64,000 nucleotides of DNA from Acidovorax sp. CF316 (GTDB taxonomy: Bacteria > Pseudomonadota > Gammaproteobacteria > Burkholderiales > Burkholderiaceae_C), in assembly GCF_000276605.1 (NCBI RefSeq), contig NZ_AKJX01000261.1:1-64000 (forward strand), given 5' to 3'. This document shows positions 49,260-59,738 of this stretch, piece by piece; within the stretch, counting starts at the first letter, position 1, and every line of letters starts with the position of its first letter. Made by a program: the position numbers and the translations under genes. The notes under the pieces were generated by a model. It made no database searches, was not told the DNA's origin, and saw nothing but the letters and a program-made list of their open reading frames with translations.

Positions 49260-49940
49260 TCATGGCTCCTGCAGCAACGGCGAGCGCAGGATGATCTGCG
49301 CGGTGGCAAACAGGTGGGTGTCGATGGCCGCAAAGGCCCGCGCCTTGTCGCGCGCCAGCGCCGCTTCCATGATGTGGCGGTGCTCGCTGCGCACATCACG
49401 CACGTCGGTGCTCAGCGGCACCGACAGCCGGCGGTAGCGCTCGCTCTGGCGATAAAGCATGTCGCGCATGCGCAGCAGCCACTGGTTGGGGCAGGCACTG
49501 ACCAGGGCCTCGTGGAATTCGCCATGGGCATCGTTCCAGGCGGTGGTGGAGCGCGCCTCGGCCTCGGAGGGCAGGGACTGCAGGCGTTCCATGCGGTGGG
49601 CCGCCGCAACGATGCGCGTCTCCCACTCCACATCGCCATGGTCCATGGCCTGGCCCAGGCACAGCGATTCCATTTCCACCCGGGCACGGGTCAGGTCCAG
49701 CAGCTCGTCCTTGCTCACCGGGCTCACGCGGTAGCCGCGGTGCGACTCGCCCACCACCATGCCCTCGGCCCCCAGGCGCGACAACGCCTCGCGCACGGCG
49801 CCCAGGCTCAGCTCCAGCCGCTCTTCGACGGCCTTGATGTTCAGCTTGGCGCCCGGCGGCAGGCGCCCGTCGAGGATTTCGGCACGGATCAGGTCGCACG
49901 CCGTCTCGGCCTGGGTGCGCTTGGGGAGGGTGGTCAGCAT
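49260..49940 (-). CDS. GntR family regulator, FCD subfamily
   Basis: A 226-residue regulator with an N-terminal winged helix (DLIRAEILDGRLPPGAKLNI; SLGAVREALSRLGAEG) and an FCD effector domain with the metal-binding D...H...H pattern. It is divergent from the FAH-hydrolase/TRAP operon with a 113-bp region between starts carrying several dyads, so it most likely represses that operon until the imported acid binds. Confidence 0.9.
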   Translation of the reverse strand: MLTTLPKRTQAETACDLIRAEILDGRLPPGAKLNIKAVEERLELSLGAVREALSRLGAEGMVVGESHRGYRVSPVSKDELLDLTRARVEMESLCLGQAMDHGDVEWETRIVAAAHRMERLQSLPSEAEARSTTAWNDAHGEFHEALVSACPNQWLLRMRDMLYRQSERYRRLSVPLSTDVRDVRSEHRHIMEAALARDKARAFAAIDTHLFATAQIILRSPLLQEP

Positions 49941-49992
49941 GTCAGTCCAGATTTTATCCGGGAATCTACCAACACACAAATAATAGATTATT

Positions 49993-50037
49993 CGATCAAA
50001 TATATATCCGTGCGGTCCGGACTCCGTCCTTTGATCG
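49993..50037. promoter_or_regulatory. Dyads between the GntR gene and the TRAP operon
   Basis: CGATCAAA (49993-50000) and TTTGATCG (50030-50037) are perfect 8-bp inverted repeats 29 bp apart, with GTCCGGAC (50015-50022), itself a palindrome, between them. AATAATAGATTATT lies further left. FCD-type GntR proteins bind short dyads of this size. Candidate -10 elements occur in TATATAT at about 50001. Confidence 0.45.
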
Positions 50038-50053
50038 CCCACCAGGAGACTTG

Positions 50054-50953
50054 ATGAAATTGCTTCGCTTCCAGTCGGCCGGCCACAGCGGCTGGGCTGT
50101 TTACCAACCGGCCACCGGCGCATGGCATGGCACGACCCAAGGTGCGGCCGGCTACCCCGGCGACGTGGACGACCTGCTGCGCCAGGGACGTGCGGCGCTG
50201 GACGCCGCTGCCGCTGCCATGGCCCGCCAGGACGCCGTGGACCTGGCCGCCGTGCAGTTGCTGGCACCCGTGGCCCGGCCAGCCAAGATCATCTGCGTGG
50301 GCCTGAACTACCGCGACCACACGGCCGAGAGCGGCTTCGTGCAGCCCGCCTACCCGACCCTGTTCGCGCGCTTCAACTCCAGCGTGATCGCGCACGGCGC
50401 ACCGCTGCTGCACTCGCCGCTGTCGGATTCGCTCGATTTCGAGGGCGAGCTGGTCGCGGTGATCGGCACCGGCGGCAGCCGCATCACGCGGGACAACGCA
50501 CTCTCCCACGTGCTGGGCTACTCGGTCTTCAACGACGCCAGCGTGCGCGAATACCAGTTCAAGACGCCGCAGTGGACCATGGGCAAGAACTTCGACGGCA
50601 CCGGCGCCTTCGGCCCCTGCCTGGTGACCGCCGACGAGCTGCCGCCGGGTGCGCGCGGCCTGCGGCTGGAAACCCGGTTGAACGGCCAGACCGTGCAGTC
50701 GGCCAATACCGACGACATGGTGTTCGACATCGAGTCGCTGATCGTCACCATCAGCGAGGCCATCACGCTGGAGGCAGGCGACCTGATCGTGGCGGGCACC
50801 CCGGCCGGCATCGGCCATGCGCGCGAGCCGCGCCTGTACATGAAGCCCGGCGACACCTGCGAGGTGGAGATCGAGCGCATCGGCCTGCTGCGCAACCCCG
50901 TGCATGCCGCAACCGCCACGGCGCCCCGCCCCTTCGAGCCCGCCACCGCATAA
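50054..50953 (+). CDS. Fumarylacetoacetate hydrolase family protein
   Basis: A 299-residue FAH-superfamily protein (hydrolase, decarboxylase, hydratase or isomerase of beta-keto or enol acids). The catalytic fold begins IICVGLNYRDHTAESG, the metal-binding Glu is in FEGELVAVIG, and YSVFNDASVREYQFKTPQWTMGKN is the signature region. The ATG at 50054 follows AGGAG. First gene of the operon under the divergent GntR regulator. It is unrelated in context to fahA at 5171. Confidence 0.9.
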   Translation: MKLLRFQSAGHSGWAVYQPATGAWHGTTQGAAGYPGDVDDLLRQGRAALDAAAAAMARQDAVDLAAVQLLAPVARPAKIICVGLNYRDHTAESGFVQPAYPTLFARFNSSVIAHGAPLLHSPLSDSLDFEGELVAVIGTGGSRITRDNALSHVLGYSVFNDASVREYQFKTPQWTMGKNFDGTGAFGPCLVTADELPPGARGLRLETRLNGQTVQSANTDDMVFDIESLIVTISEAITLEAGDLIVAGTPAGIGHAREPRLYMKPGDTCEVEIERIGLLRNPVHAATATAPRPFEPATA

Positions 50954-50975
50954 CGCCCACCCCCAGGAGACTGCC

Positions 50976-52004
50976 ATGCCATTGAACCGATTGCTGCGCG
51001 CCACCCTCATCGGCACGCTCACCGCCCTGGTCGCCCTCGGCGTCCAGGCCCAGGACGCCAAGCCCCGCACGGCCCGCTTCGGCCATGGCTTGGCCGACAA
51101 CCACCCGGCCGGCCTGGCGGCCAAGCAGTTCGCCGCCGACATGGACAAGGCCACCGGCGGCAAGATGAAGATCACCGTGATCGCCAACCAGGCCCTGGGG
51201 CCCGACCCGCAGATGCTGGGCGCCCTGCAGGGCGGCGTGCAGGAGTTCTACACCGGCAGCGCGCTGGCGCTGCTCGGCCAGGTCAAGGAACTGGGCTTCC
51301 AGGACGTGCCCTTCCTGTTCAACACCGAGGCCGAGGCCCACGCAGTGTTCGACGGCCCCGTGGGCCAGCAGCTCAACACCAAGCTCGCCGCCGTGGGCAT
51401 CCACGTGCTGGGCTGGTGGGAGAACGGCTTTCGCCACATCACCAACTCGCGCCGGCCGGTGAACAAGATCGATGACCTCAAGGGTCTGAAGCTGCGCACC
51501 CAGCCCAACCCGCTCACGCTCGACGCCTTCAAGGCCATCGGCGCGAACGCCTCGCCGCTGCCCTGGTCAGAGCTCTTCGTGGCGCTGGAGACCAAGGCCT
51601 TCGACGGCCAGGAAAACCCCATCGTGCTGATGTACACGCAGCGCTTCTATGAAGTGCAGAAGTACATGACGCTCTCGGGCCATGTCTACTCGCCGCTGAT
51701 CTTTGCCGTGTCCAAGAAGTACTGGGACAGCCTCTCGGCCGACGAGAAGCAGATGATGACCACCGCCGCCAAGAGCGCCACCACCTACCAGCGCAAGACC
51801 ACGGCCGCCGAGGCCGGTGCGGCCCTGCAGGGCATGAAGGACAAGGGCATGCAGGTGACACAGTTCTCCGAGGCCGACCTGCAGGCCATCCGCGACCGGG
51901 TACCGCCAGCCATCGCGCCGCACCTGGAGAAGATCGGCCCGGAGTTCATGGCCCTGGTGCGCAGCGAGATCGCCAAGGCGCGCGCCGCGACCAAGCCGCA
52001 GTGA
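50976..52004 (+). CDS. TRAP transporter substrate-binding protein DctP
   Basis: A 342-residue periplasmic binding protein of the DctP family with a signal peptide (cleavage after residue 25, VQAQ). FGHGLADNHPAGLAAKQFA and GGKMKITVIANQALGPDPQ are typical, and the carboxylate-binding Arg is in LKGLKLRTQPNPL. With DctQ and DctM below it makes a complete TRAP importer for an organic acid. The FAD oxidase gene is inserted between this gene and the membrane subunits. Confidence 0.9.
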   Translation: MPLNRLLRATLIGTLTALVALGVQAQDAKPRTARFGHGLADNHPAGLAAKQFAADMDKATGGKMKITVIANQALGPDPQMLGALQGGVQEFYTGSALALLGQVKELGFQDVPFLFNTEAEAHAVFDGPVGQQLNTKLAAVGIHVLGWWENGFRHITNSRRPVNKIDDLKGLKLRTQPNPLTLDAFKAIGANASPLPWSELFVALETKAFDGQENPIVLMYTQRFYEVQKYMTLSGHVYSPLIFAVSKKYWDSLSADEKQMMTTAAKSATTYQRKTTAAEAGAALQGMKDKGMQVTQFSEADLQAIRDRVPPAIAPHLEKIGPEFMALVRSEIAKARAATKPQ

Positions 52005-53398
52005 GCGACATGGCTGCCCACCCTGCCCTGCCGCCCGCCTTCCTCGATGCCCTGGGCCAGCTGCTCGGCCCGCGCCTGTCCACCAGCCTGGCGGTGCGCG
52101 AGCACCACGGGCGCGACGAGTCGATCTTTGCCGCCATGCCGCCCGATGCCGTGGCCCATGCGCGCACGCGCGACGAGGTGCTGGCCATCGTGCGCCTGTG
52201 CCGCGACCACCGCGTGCCGCTGGTGCCCTATGGTGCGGGTTCGTCGCTCGAAGGGCATACCCTGGCCACGCGCGGCGGGCTCACGCTGAACCTGCAGCAG
52301 ATGGACCGGGTGCTCGCCATCCATCCCGAGGACCAGACCGCCACGGTGCAGCCGGGCGTGACACGCAAGGCGCTCAACGCCGAGTTGCGCGATACGGGCC
52401 TGTTCTTTCCCATCGATCCGGGGGCCGACGCCACCATCGGCGGCATGTGCGCCACGCGCGCCAGCGGCACCAATGCCGTGCGCTACGGCACCATGCGCGA
52501 GAACGTGCTCAACCTCACCGTGGTGACAGCCGATGGCGAGGTGGTCAAGACCGGCCAGCGCGCGCGCAAGTCGGCTGCGGGCTACGACCTCACGCGCCTG
52601 TTCGTGGGCTCCGAGGGCACGCTGGGCGTGGTGGTGGAGGCCACGGTGCGCCTGTACCCGCTGCCCGAGAGCGTGATGGCGGCCGTGTGCGCCTTCCCCG
52701 ACATCGATGCCGCCGTGCAGGTGGTGGTGCAGACCATCCAGCTCGGTGTGCCGATCGCGCGCTGCGAGTTCGTCGACGCCACGGCCATCCGCGCGCTCAA
52801 CGGCCATAGCCGCACCGGCCTGCCCGAGCAGCCCCACCTGTTCTTCGAGTTCCACGGCAGCGCAGCCGGCGTGCAGGAACAGGTGGACACCGTGCAGGCC
52901 CTGGCCATGGACGGCGGCGGCGCGCAGTTCCAGTGGGCCAGCAGCCCCGAGGAACGCACGCGCCTGTGGGAAGCCCGGCACAACGTCTACTTCGCGGCGC
53001 TGCAGCTGCGCCCAGGCTGCCGCTCGGTGGTCACCGATGTCTGCGTGCCGATCTCGCGCCTGGCCGAATGCGTGGGCCAGACCGCGCAGGACCTGCAGCG
53101 GTCGGGCATGCTCGCGCCCATCGTCGGCCATGTGGGCGACGGCAACTTCCACGTGCAGATGCTGGTGGATGCGAACGACCACGCCGAGGTGGAGCAGGCC
53201 GAAGCGCTCAACGCACGCCTGGTGCGGCGCGCCCTCGCCATGGACGGCACCTGCACCGGCGAGCATGGCGTGGGCCTGCACAAGCAGGGCTTCCTGCTTG
53301 ACGAACTCGGCGCCGCCCCGGTGGCGCTGATGCGCCAGATCAAGCACGCCATGGACCCGCACAACCTCATGAACCCCGGCAAGGTCTTCGCGTTTTGA
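52001..53398 (+). CDS. FAD-linked oxidase, D-lactate dehydrogenase / glycolate oxidase type
   Basis: A 465-residue flavoprotein of the GlcD/Dld family. VPYGAGSSLEGHTLATRGG and ATIGGMCATRASGTNAVRYG form the FAD-binding (PCMH) fold, and CTGEHGVGLHKQGF closes the C-terminal catalytic domain. It should oxidise a D-2-hydroxy acid to the 2-oxo acid. The GTG at 52001 overlaps the dctP stop (GTGA); an ATG at 52010 is the alternative. Its position inside a TRAP operon suggests its substrate is the imported acid. Confidence 0.9.
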   Translation: MSDMAAHPALPPAFLDALGQLLGPRLSTSLAVREHHGRDESIFAAMPPDAVAHARTRDEVLAIVRLCRDHRVPLVPYGAGSSLEGHTLATRGGLTLNLQQMDRVLAIHPEDQTATVQPGVTRKALNAELRDTGLFFPIDPGADATIGGMCATRASGTNAVRYGTMRENVLNLTVVTADGEVVKTGQRARKSAAGYDLTRLFVGSEGTLGVVVEATVRLYPLPESVMAAVCAFPDIDAAVQVVVQTIQLGVPIARCEFVDATAIRALNGHSRTGLPEQPHLFFEFHGSAAGVQEQVDTVQALAMDGGGAQFQWASSPEERTRLWEARHNVYFAALQLRPGCRSVVTDVCVPISRLAECVGQTAQDLQRSGMLAPIVGHVGDGNFHVQMLVDANDHAEVEQAEALNARLVRRALAMDGTCTGEHGVGLHKQGFLLDELGAAPVALMRQIKHAMDPHNLMNPGKVFAF

Positions 53399-53430
53399 CG
53401 CGACCTGTCCACCCTTTCCGCCCACTTTCC

Positions 53431-53937
53431 ATGAAGCAACTCATCCACTGGTATTTCAAGGCGCTGGAGGGGGTCGTCGTGCTGTGCCTGGCCGCCATGT
53501 GCGTCATGGTCTTCGGCAACGTGGTGCTGCGCCACCTGTTCGACTCGGGCATCAACATCTCCGAGGAGCTCTCGCGCTTCATGTTCATCTGGCTGATCTT
53601 CCTGGGCGCGATCCTCGCCATGCGCGAGGGCGGCCACCTGGGCATGGACATGGTGGTGCACCGCCTCTCGGGCAAGGCGCTGTTCGCGGCCGTGCTGCTG
53701 GCCCAGTGCATCACGCTGGCCTGCTGCGCGGTGCAGCTGTGGGGCCTGCTGCGCCAGCACGCGCTCAACATGGCCAACACCGGCCTGGTGACCGGCATCT
53801 CGCTGGGCGTGGTGTATTCGGTGGCCTACCTGTGCGCGGTGTCCATCGGGGTGATGACGGTGGTCAACATCGCGCGGCTGCTGAGCGGGCGGGTAAGCCC
53901 CGCGTCGCTGGTTGCCGTGAGCGAAGAAGGGGCCTAA
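53431..53937 (+). CDS. TRAP transporter small permease DctQ
   Basis: A 168-residue inner-membrane protein with four hydrophobic segments, DctQ type: VFGNVVLRHLFDSGINISEELSRFMFIWLIFLG spans the conserved first loop (residues about 28-60) and AMREGGHLGMDM follows. It forms the membrane complex with DctM, whose gene starts five bases after its stop. Confidence 0.9.
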   Translation: MKQLIHWYFKALEGVVVLCLAAMCVMVFGNVVLRHLFDSGINISEELSRFMFIWLIFLGAILAMREGGHLGMDMVVHRLSGKALFAAVLLAQCITLACCAVQLWGLLRQHALNMANTGLVTGISLGVVYSVAYLCAVSIGVMTVVNIARLLSGRVSPASLVAVSEEGA

Positions 53938-53941
53938 CACC

Positions 53942-55222
53942 ATGGTCGTCGCCGTCTTCGTGCTCTCGCTGCTGGCCGCCATGGCCCTGGGCGTGCCCAT
54001 CGCCTTCTCGCTGATCGCCTGCGGCATGGCGATGATGTTCTACATGGACCTGTTCGATGCGCAGATCATCGCGCAGAACATGCTCTCCGGGGCCGACAGC
54101 TTTCCGCTGATGGCGATTCCCTTCTTCGTGCTCGCGGGCGAGCTCATGAATGCCGGCGGCATTTCGCGGCGCATCGTCGACGTGGCCGGTGCCTGGGTCG
54201 GGCACTTCAAGGGCGGGCTGGGCTATGTGGCCATCTTCGCCTGCGTGGTCATGGCCTCGCTGTCGGGCTCGGCCATCGCCGACACGGCCGCCGTCGCTGC
54301 GCTGCTGATCCCGATGATGCGCAAGGCCGGCTATGACATCCCGCGCGCGTCGGGGCTGATCGCCTCGGGCGGCATCATCGCGCCGGTGCTGCCGCCGTCC
54401 ATCGGCTTCGTGATGCTCGGGGTGGTGGGCAACATCTCCATCACGCAGCTGTTCATCGCCGGCATCGTGCCGGGCCTGATGATGGCGCTGGCGCTGGTGT
54501 TCACCTGGATCTACCAGTCCCACCGCGACGACATGCCGCGCGGCGAGCGCATGCCCCTGCGCCAGCGGATCTCGGCCACCGTGGCGGGCTTCTGGGCGCT
54601 GCTGCTGCCGCTGCTGATCGTGGGCGGGCTCAAGGCGGGCTACTTCACCCCCACCGAGGCCGCTGTGGTGGCCGTGTTCTACGCGCTCTTCATCGGCTTC
54701 GCGGTGTACCGCGAGCTGCGCTGGTCGCAGCTCTACGGCCTGTTGCTCGCCAGCGCCAAAACCTCGGCCGTGGTGATGTTCCTGGTGGCGGCGGCCCAGG
54801 TCTCGGCCTGGCTCATCGCCGCCGCCAACATCCCGATGGTGGTGGCCGACATGCTGCAGCCCCTGGTGGGCAGCCCGGTGCTGCTGATGCTGGTGATCAT
54901 GGCGCTGATCTTCGCCGTGGGCACGGCGCTCGACTTCGCGCCCACCATCCTGATCCTGGTGCCGGTGCTGATGCCGGTGGTGCGCATGGCAGGCATCGAC
55001 CCGGTGTACTTCGGCGTGCTGTTCATCATGAACAACGCCATCGGCCTGATCACCCCGCCGGTGGGCACGGTGCTCAACGTCGTCTGTGGGGTCGCGCGCG
55101 AGCGCATGGAGCCGGTGATCCGCGCCGTCATGCCCTACCTGCTGGCGCAGACAGCGGTGCTGCTGCTGCTCACCCTGTTCCCGCAGCTGGTGATGGTGCC
55201 GCTGCGCTTCTTCACCCGTTAG
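53942..55222 (+). CDS. TRAP transporter large permease DctM
   Basis: A 426-residue inner-membrane protein with about 12 hydrophobic segments. IPFFVLAGELMNAGGISRRI, SGSAIADTAAVAALLIPMM and IAPVLPPSIGFVMLG are DctM hallmarks. It is the sodium- or proton-driven channel of the TRAP system and the last gene of the operon. A 9-bp hairpin (AAGGCCCCC/GGGGGCCTT, 55260-55290) without a T-run follows. Confidence 0.92.
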   Translation: MVVAVFVLSLLAAMALGVPIAFSLIACGMAMMFYMDLFDAQIIAQNMLSGADSFPLMAIPFFVLAGELMNAGGISRRIVDVAGAWVGHFKGGLGYVAIFACVVMASLSGSAIADTAAVAALLIPMMRKAGYDIPRASGLIASGGIIAPVLPPSIGFVMLGVVGNISITQLFIAGIVPGLMMALALVFTWIYQSHRDDMPRGERMPLRQRISATVAGFWALLLPLLIVGGLKAGYFTPTEAAVVAVFYALFIGFAVYRELRWSQLYGLLLASAKTSAVVMFLVAAAQVSAWLIAAANIPMVVADMLQPLVGSPVLLMLVIMALIFAVGTALDFAPTILILVPVLMPVVRMAGIDPVYFGVLFIMNNAIGLITPPVGTVLNVVCGVARERMEPVIRAVMPYLLAQTAVLLLLTLFPQLVMVPLRFFTR

Positions 55223-55310
55223 GGGGCGGTGCCGCCGGGGCGGCGTGCCAACGGAACAAAAGGCCCCCGGTCAGCGCACAAGGGGGCCTTGCGGCGCCAC
55301 AATGGCACCC

Positions 55311-56510
55311 ATGCTGACCCTCCAAGACATCCACGCCGCCGCCGCCCGCGTCCAGGGCCATGTGCTCGACACGCCCTGCGTCGAGTCCAAGACGCTCTCG
55401 CAGATCGTGGGCGCGCAGGTCTTCCTCAAGTTCGAGAACCTGCAGTTCACCGCTTCCTTCAAGGAGCGCGGGGCTTGCAACAAGCTGGTGCAACTGAGCG
55501 CCGAGGAGCAGGCGCGCGGCGTGATCGCCATGAGCGCCGGCAACCATGCCCAGGGCGTGGCCTACCATGCGCAGCGCCTGGGCCTGCGCGCGGTGATCGT
55601 GATGCCGCGCTTCACCCCGGGGGTGAAGGTGCAGCGCACGCGCGGCTTCGGGGCCGAGGTGGTGCTGCATGGCGACACACTCGAAGAGGCACGCGCGCAC
55701 GCCTACCAGTTGGCCGGCGAGCGCCGCCTTACCTTCGTGCACCCCTACGACGACGAAGCCGTGGCCGCGGGCCAGGGCACACTGGGGCTGGAGATGCTAC
55801 AGGCGGTACCCGACCTCGACACGCTGGTCATCGCGGTAGGCGGCGGCGGCCTGATCTCGGGCGTGGCCACGGCGGCCAAGGCGATCCGCCCGGGCATCGA
55901 GATCGTGGGCGTGCAGACCACGCGCTTCCCGGCCATGGTCAACGCCATCCAGGGCACACAGCACCCGCAGGGCACCTCGACCATCGCCGAAGGCATTGCC
56001 GTGGGCACGCCGGGCAAGATCACGCAGGAGATCGTCAAGCGGCTGGTGGACGACCTGGTGCTGGTGGACGAGGGCGACATCGAGCAGGCCGTGCTCATGC
56101 TGCTGGAGATCGAGAAGACGCTGGTCGAAGGTGCGGGCGCCGCCGGTCTGGCCGCTCTGCTGCGCTACCCCGAGCGCTTCCAGGGCAAGAAAGTCGGGCT
56201 GGTGCTGTGCGGGGGCAACATCGACCCGCTGCTGCTGGCCGCCATCATCGAGCGCGGCATGGTGCGCTCGGGCCGGCTGGCACGCGTCAAGGTCAGCGCG
56301 CGCGACGTGCCCGGGGTGCTGGCGCGCATCACCGCCATGGTGGCCGACACGGGCGCCAACATCGAGGAGGTGCACCACCAGCGCGCCTTCACCATGCTCG
56401 CCGCGCAGAACGTGGAGATCGAGCTGGTGCTGCAGACGCGCGGCAAGGCCCATATCGAAGAGGTGCTGGAACACCTGCACGACGGGGGCATGGAGGCCGT
56501 CTTGATCTGA
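55311..56510 (+). CDS. ilvA: Threonine ammonia-lyase (threonine dehydratase)
   Basis: A 399-residue PLP enzyme that deaminates threonine to 2-oxobutyrate. The PLP lysine is K51 in TASFK51ERG, and the phosphate loop is AVGGGGLISG. A single C-terminal ACT domain (VSARDVPGVLARITAMVADT) makes it the shorter, catabolic-like or CimA-independent form; long IlvA proteins have two. The start is the ATG at 55311, with a -10-like CACAAT seven bases before it. An ATG at 55302 would add three residues. Confidence 0.9.
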   Translation: MLTLQDIHAAAARVQGHVLDTPCVESKTLSQIVGAQVFLKFENLQFTASFKERGACNKLVQLSAEEQARGVIAMSAGNHAQGVAYHAQRLGLRAVIVMPRFTPGVKVQRTRGFGAEVVLHGDTLEEARAHAYQLAGERRLTFVHPYDDEAVAAGQGTLGLEMLQAVPDLDTLVIAVGGGGLISGVATAAKAIRPGIEIVGVQTTRFPAMVNAIQGTQHPQGTSTIAEGIAVGTPGKITQEIVKRLVDDLVLVDEGDIEQAVLMLLEIEKTLVEGAGAAGLAALLRYPERFQGKKVGLVLCGGNIDPLLLAAIIERGMVRSGRLARVKVSARDVPGVLARITAMVADTGANIEEVHHQRAFTMLAAQNVEIELVLQTRGKAHIEEVLEHLHDGGMEAVLI

Positions 56511-56515
56511 CGGGC

Positions 56516-56544
56516 TTGGGCCTGCCCCGCACACCGGCTAGAAT
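56516..56544 (+). promoter_or_regulatory. Sigma-70-like promoter of the 48-residue protein gene
   Basis: -35 TTGGGC (56516-56521) and -10 TAGAAT (56539-56544), 17 bp apart, 32 bp upstream of the start codon. It begins just after the ilvA stop and gives the small gene its own transcript, closed by the terminator at 56755. Confidence 0.55.
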
Positions 56545-56575
56545 TGGCCAAGTTTTAAGCACCTGGAGCCCCGCC

Positions 56576-56722
56576 ATGTCCGACCACAACACCCCGCACG
56601 CCCCTGAAGAACATCCGGCCGACGCCGTGGAAAACGTGGTCCCGCTGATGCCCATCGTGCTGCCCGTGGTGGGCGGCATCATGATGTTTTTGCTGGCGTT
56701 CATCGCCGTGAACATGGCCTGA
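56576..56722 (+). CDS. 48-residue single-span membrane miniprotein
   Basis: A small protein with a polar, acidic and His-containing N-terminal half ([20 protein letters not shown]) and one hydrophobic span at about residues 24-46. It has its own promoter, a plausible start after CTGGAG, and a strong terminator. This transcription unit structure supports it as a real gene. I recognise no family. A regulatory or complex-stabilising membrane peptide is a reasonable guess. Confidence 0.7.
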   Translation: MSDHNTPHAPEEHPADAVENVVPLMPIVLPVVGGIMMFLLAFIAVNMA

Positions 56723-56754
56723 TCGCCACGGAGCGCCCCACACGCCCCATGGCA

Positions 56755-56780
56755 AGCCCCGCGCAGCGGGGCTTTTTTTT
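56755..56780 (+). terminator. Rho-independent terminator after the miniprotein gene
   Basis: Arms AGCCCCGC / GCGGGGCT (56755-56762, 56766-56773) around GCA, followed by eight T. Confidence 0.92.
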
Positions 56781-56813
56781 GCCCTTTTTTTCATCCACAG
56801 CCTGGAGTTCGCC

Positions 56814-57521
56814 ATGAGACCCGGAAGCGCATTGGTTCTTTTCTCCGGTGGACAGGATTCCACCACCTGCCTGGCCTGGGCGCTCACGCATTTCGCCCAT
56901 GTCGAGACCGTCGGCTTCGACTACGGCCAGCGCCACCACATCGAGCTCACCGCCCGCCAGACCGTGCTGGCGGCCATGCGCGAGCGTTTTCCCGAGTGGG
57001 CTGGCCGCCTGGGCGAAGACCATATGCTCGACCTGGCGGTGCTGGGCCGCATCAGCGACACGGCGCTGACCAGCGAGACCGAGATCCAGATGACGGCCGC
57101 CGGTCTGCCCAACACCTTCGTGCCCGGGCGCAACCTGCTGTTCTTCAACTTGGCCGCCGCCGTGGGCTACCGGCGCGGGCTGCACACCCTGGTGGGCGGC
57201 ATGTGCGAGACGGATTTCTCGGGCTACCCCGATTGCCGCGACGACACCCTGAAGGCGCTGCAGGTGGCGGTGTCGCTGGGCATGGGCCAGCGCTTCACCT
57301 TCGAGACGCCGCTGATGTGGCTGGACAAGGCCGAGACTTGGCAACTGGCCAAGGACCTTGGCGGTCAGGCGCTGGTGGACGTGGTCCTGGAGGAATCCCA
57401 CACCTGTTACCACGGTGTGCGCGGCGAGCGCCACGCCTGGGGCTACGGCTGCGGCACCTGTCCCGCCTGCGCCCTGCGCAAGGCGGGCTACGAGCGCTGG
57501 ACAGGGAACGGCCGCGGCTGA
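56814..57521 (+). CDS. queC: 7-cyano-7-deazaguanine synthase QueC
   Basis: A 235-residue PP-loop enzyme that converts 7-carboxy-7-deazaguanine to preQ0 in queuosine biosynthesis. S11-G-G-Q-D-S16 is the PP-loop, and zinc is held by C198, C213, C216 and C219 (CGTCPAC). [11 protein letters not shown] is typical. It stands alone, without queD or queE beside it. It follows a terminator, so its promoter must lie in the 33 bp upstream or it depends on readthrough. Confidence 0.95.
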   Translation: MRPGSALVLFSGGQDSTTCLAWALTHFAHVETVGFDYGQRHHIELTARQTVLAAMRERFPEWAGRLGEDHMLDLAVLGRISDTALTSETEIQMTAAGLPNTFVPGRNLLFFNLAAAVGYRRGLHTLVGGMCETDFSGYPDCRDDTLKALQVAVSLGMGQRFTFETPLMWLDKAETWQLAKDLGGQALVDVVLEESHTCYHGVRGERHAWGYGCGTCPACALRKAGYERWTGNGRG

Positions 57522-57704
57522 ACCATCGTCAGGTCCGCATAACCCCATGCTTTTTTTGCATGGTTTTAGGACCTTTCTGACAGACAAGTTGGCGGCAGAT
57601 TCATAAAATCGACATCCCAGCCGACCCGCGGAATCCGTGGAATCCGTCCTCCACCCCGTGGGGATGAACCGCGCCCCGCCCGCCGACTGAGCAAGAAAGC
57701 CGTT

Positions 57705-57780
57705 TTTTCAAAGGCAGCGCTCAGCATCCGCACCTGCGCCAGGCCTTTCGCCCCGTGCCCCGGGACGCTTCCTTTGAAAA
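57705..57780 (+). promoter_or_regulatory. Inverted repeat in the pckG leader
   Basis: TTTTCAAAGG (57705-57714) and CCTTTGAAAA (57771-57780) are perfect 10-bp arms 56 bases apart, 28 bp before the pckG start. They could pair in the mRNA leader or act as two operator half-sites. Further upstream in the 287-bp gap lie CCATGC-T7-GCATGG (57545-57563), perhaps a weak queC terminator, and a -10-like TAAAAT at 57604. Confidence 0.45.
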
Positions 57781-57808
57781 GACTGTTTTTCAACTTAGGA
57801 AGCTCCCG

Positions 57809-59671
<1,863 letters not shown>

Positions 59672-59695
59672 TGGCCTGAGCCCACCTGCGACAGC

Positions 59696-59725
59696 AAAGC
59701 CGCCCTGCCAGGGCGGCTTTTTTTT
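59696..59725. terminator. Terminator between pckG and the sigma factor gene
   Basis: Perfect 11-bp arms AAAGCCGCCCT / AGGGCGGCTTT around GCC, followed by further T to 59725. It serves pckG; the convergent sigma factor gene may also use the stem, though its side has only three A before it. Confidence 0.9.
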
Positions 59726-59738
59726 GGGCTGGAGGTCC

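Noticed and set aside
55260-55290. AAGGCCCCC/GGGGGCCTT hairpin after dctM as an intrinsic terminator
   Set aside because: Loop of 13 and no T-run on the plus strand; kept only as a note in the dctM entry.
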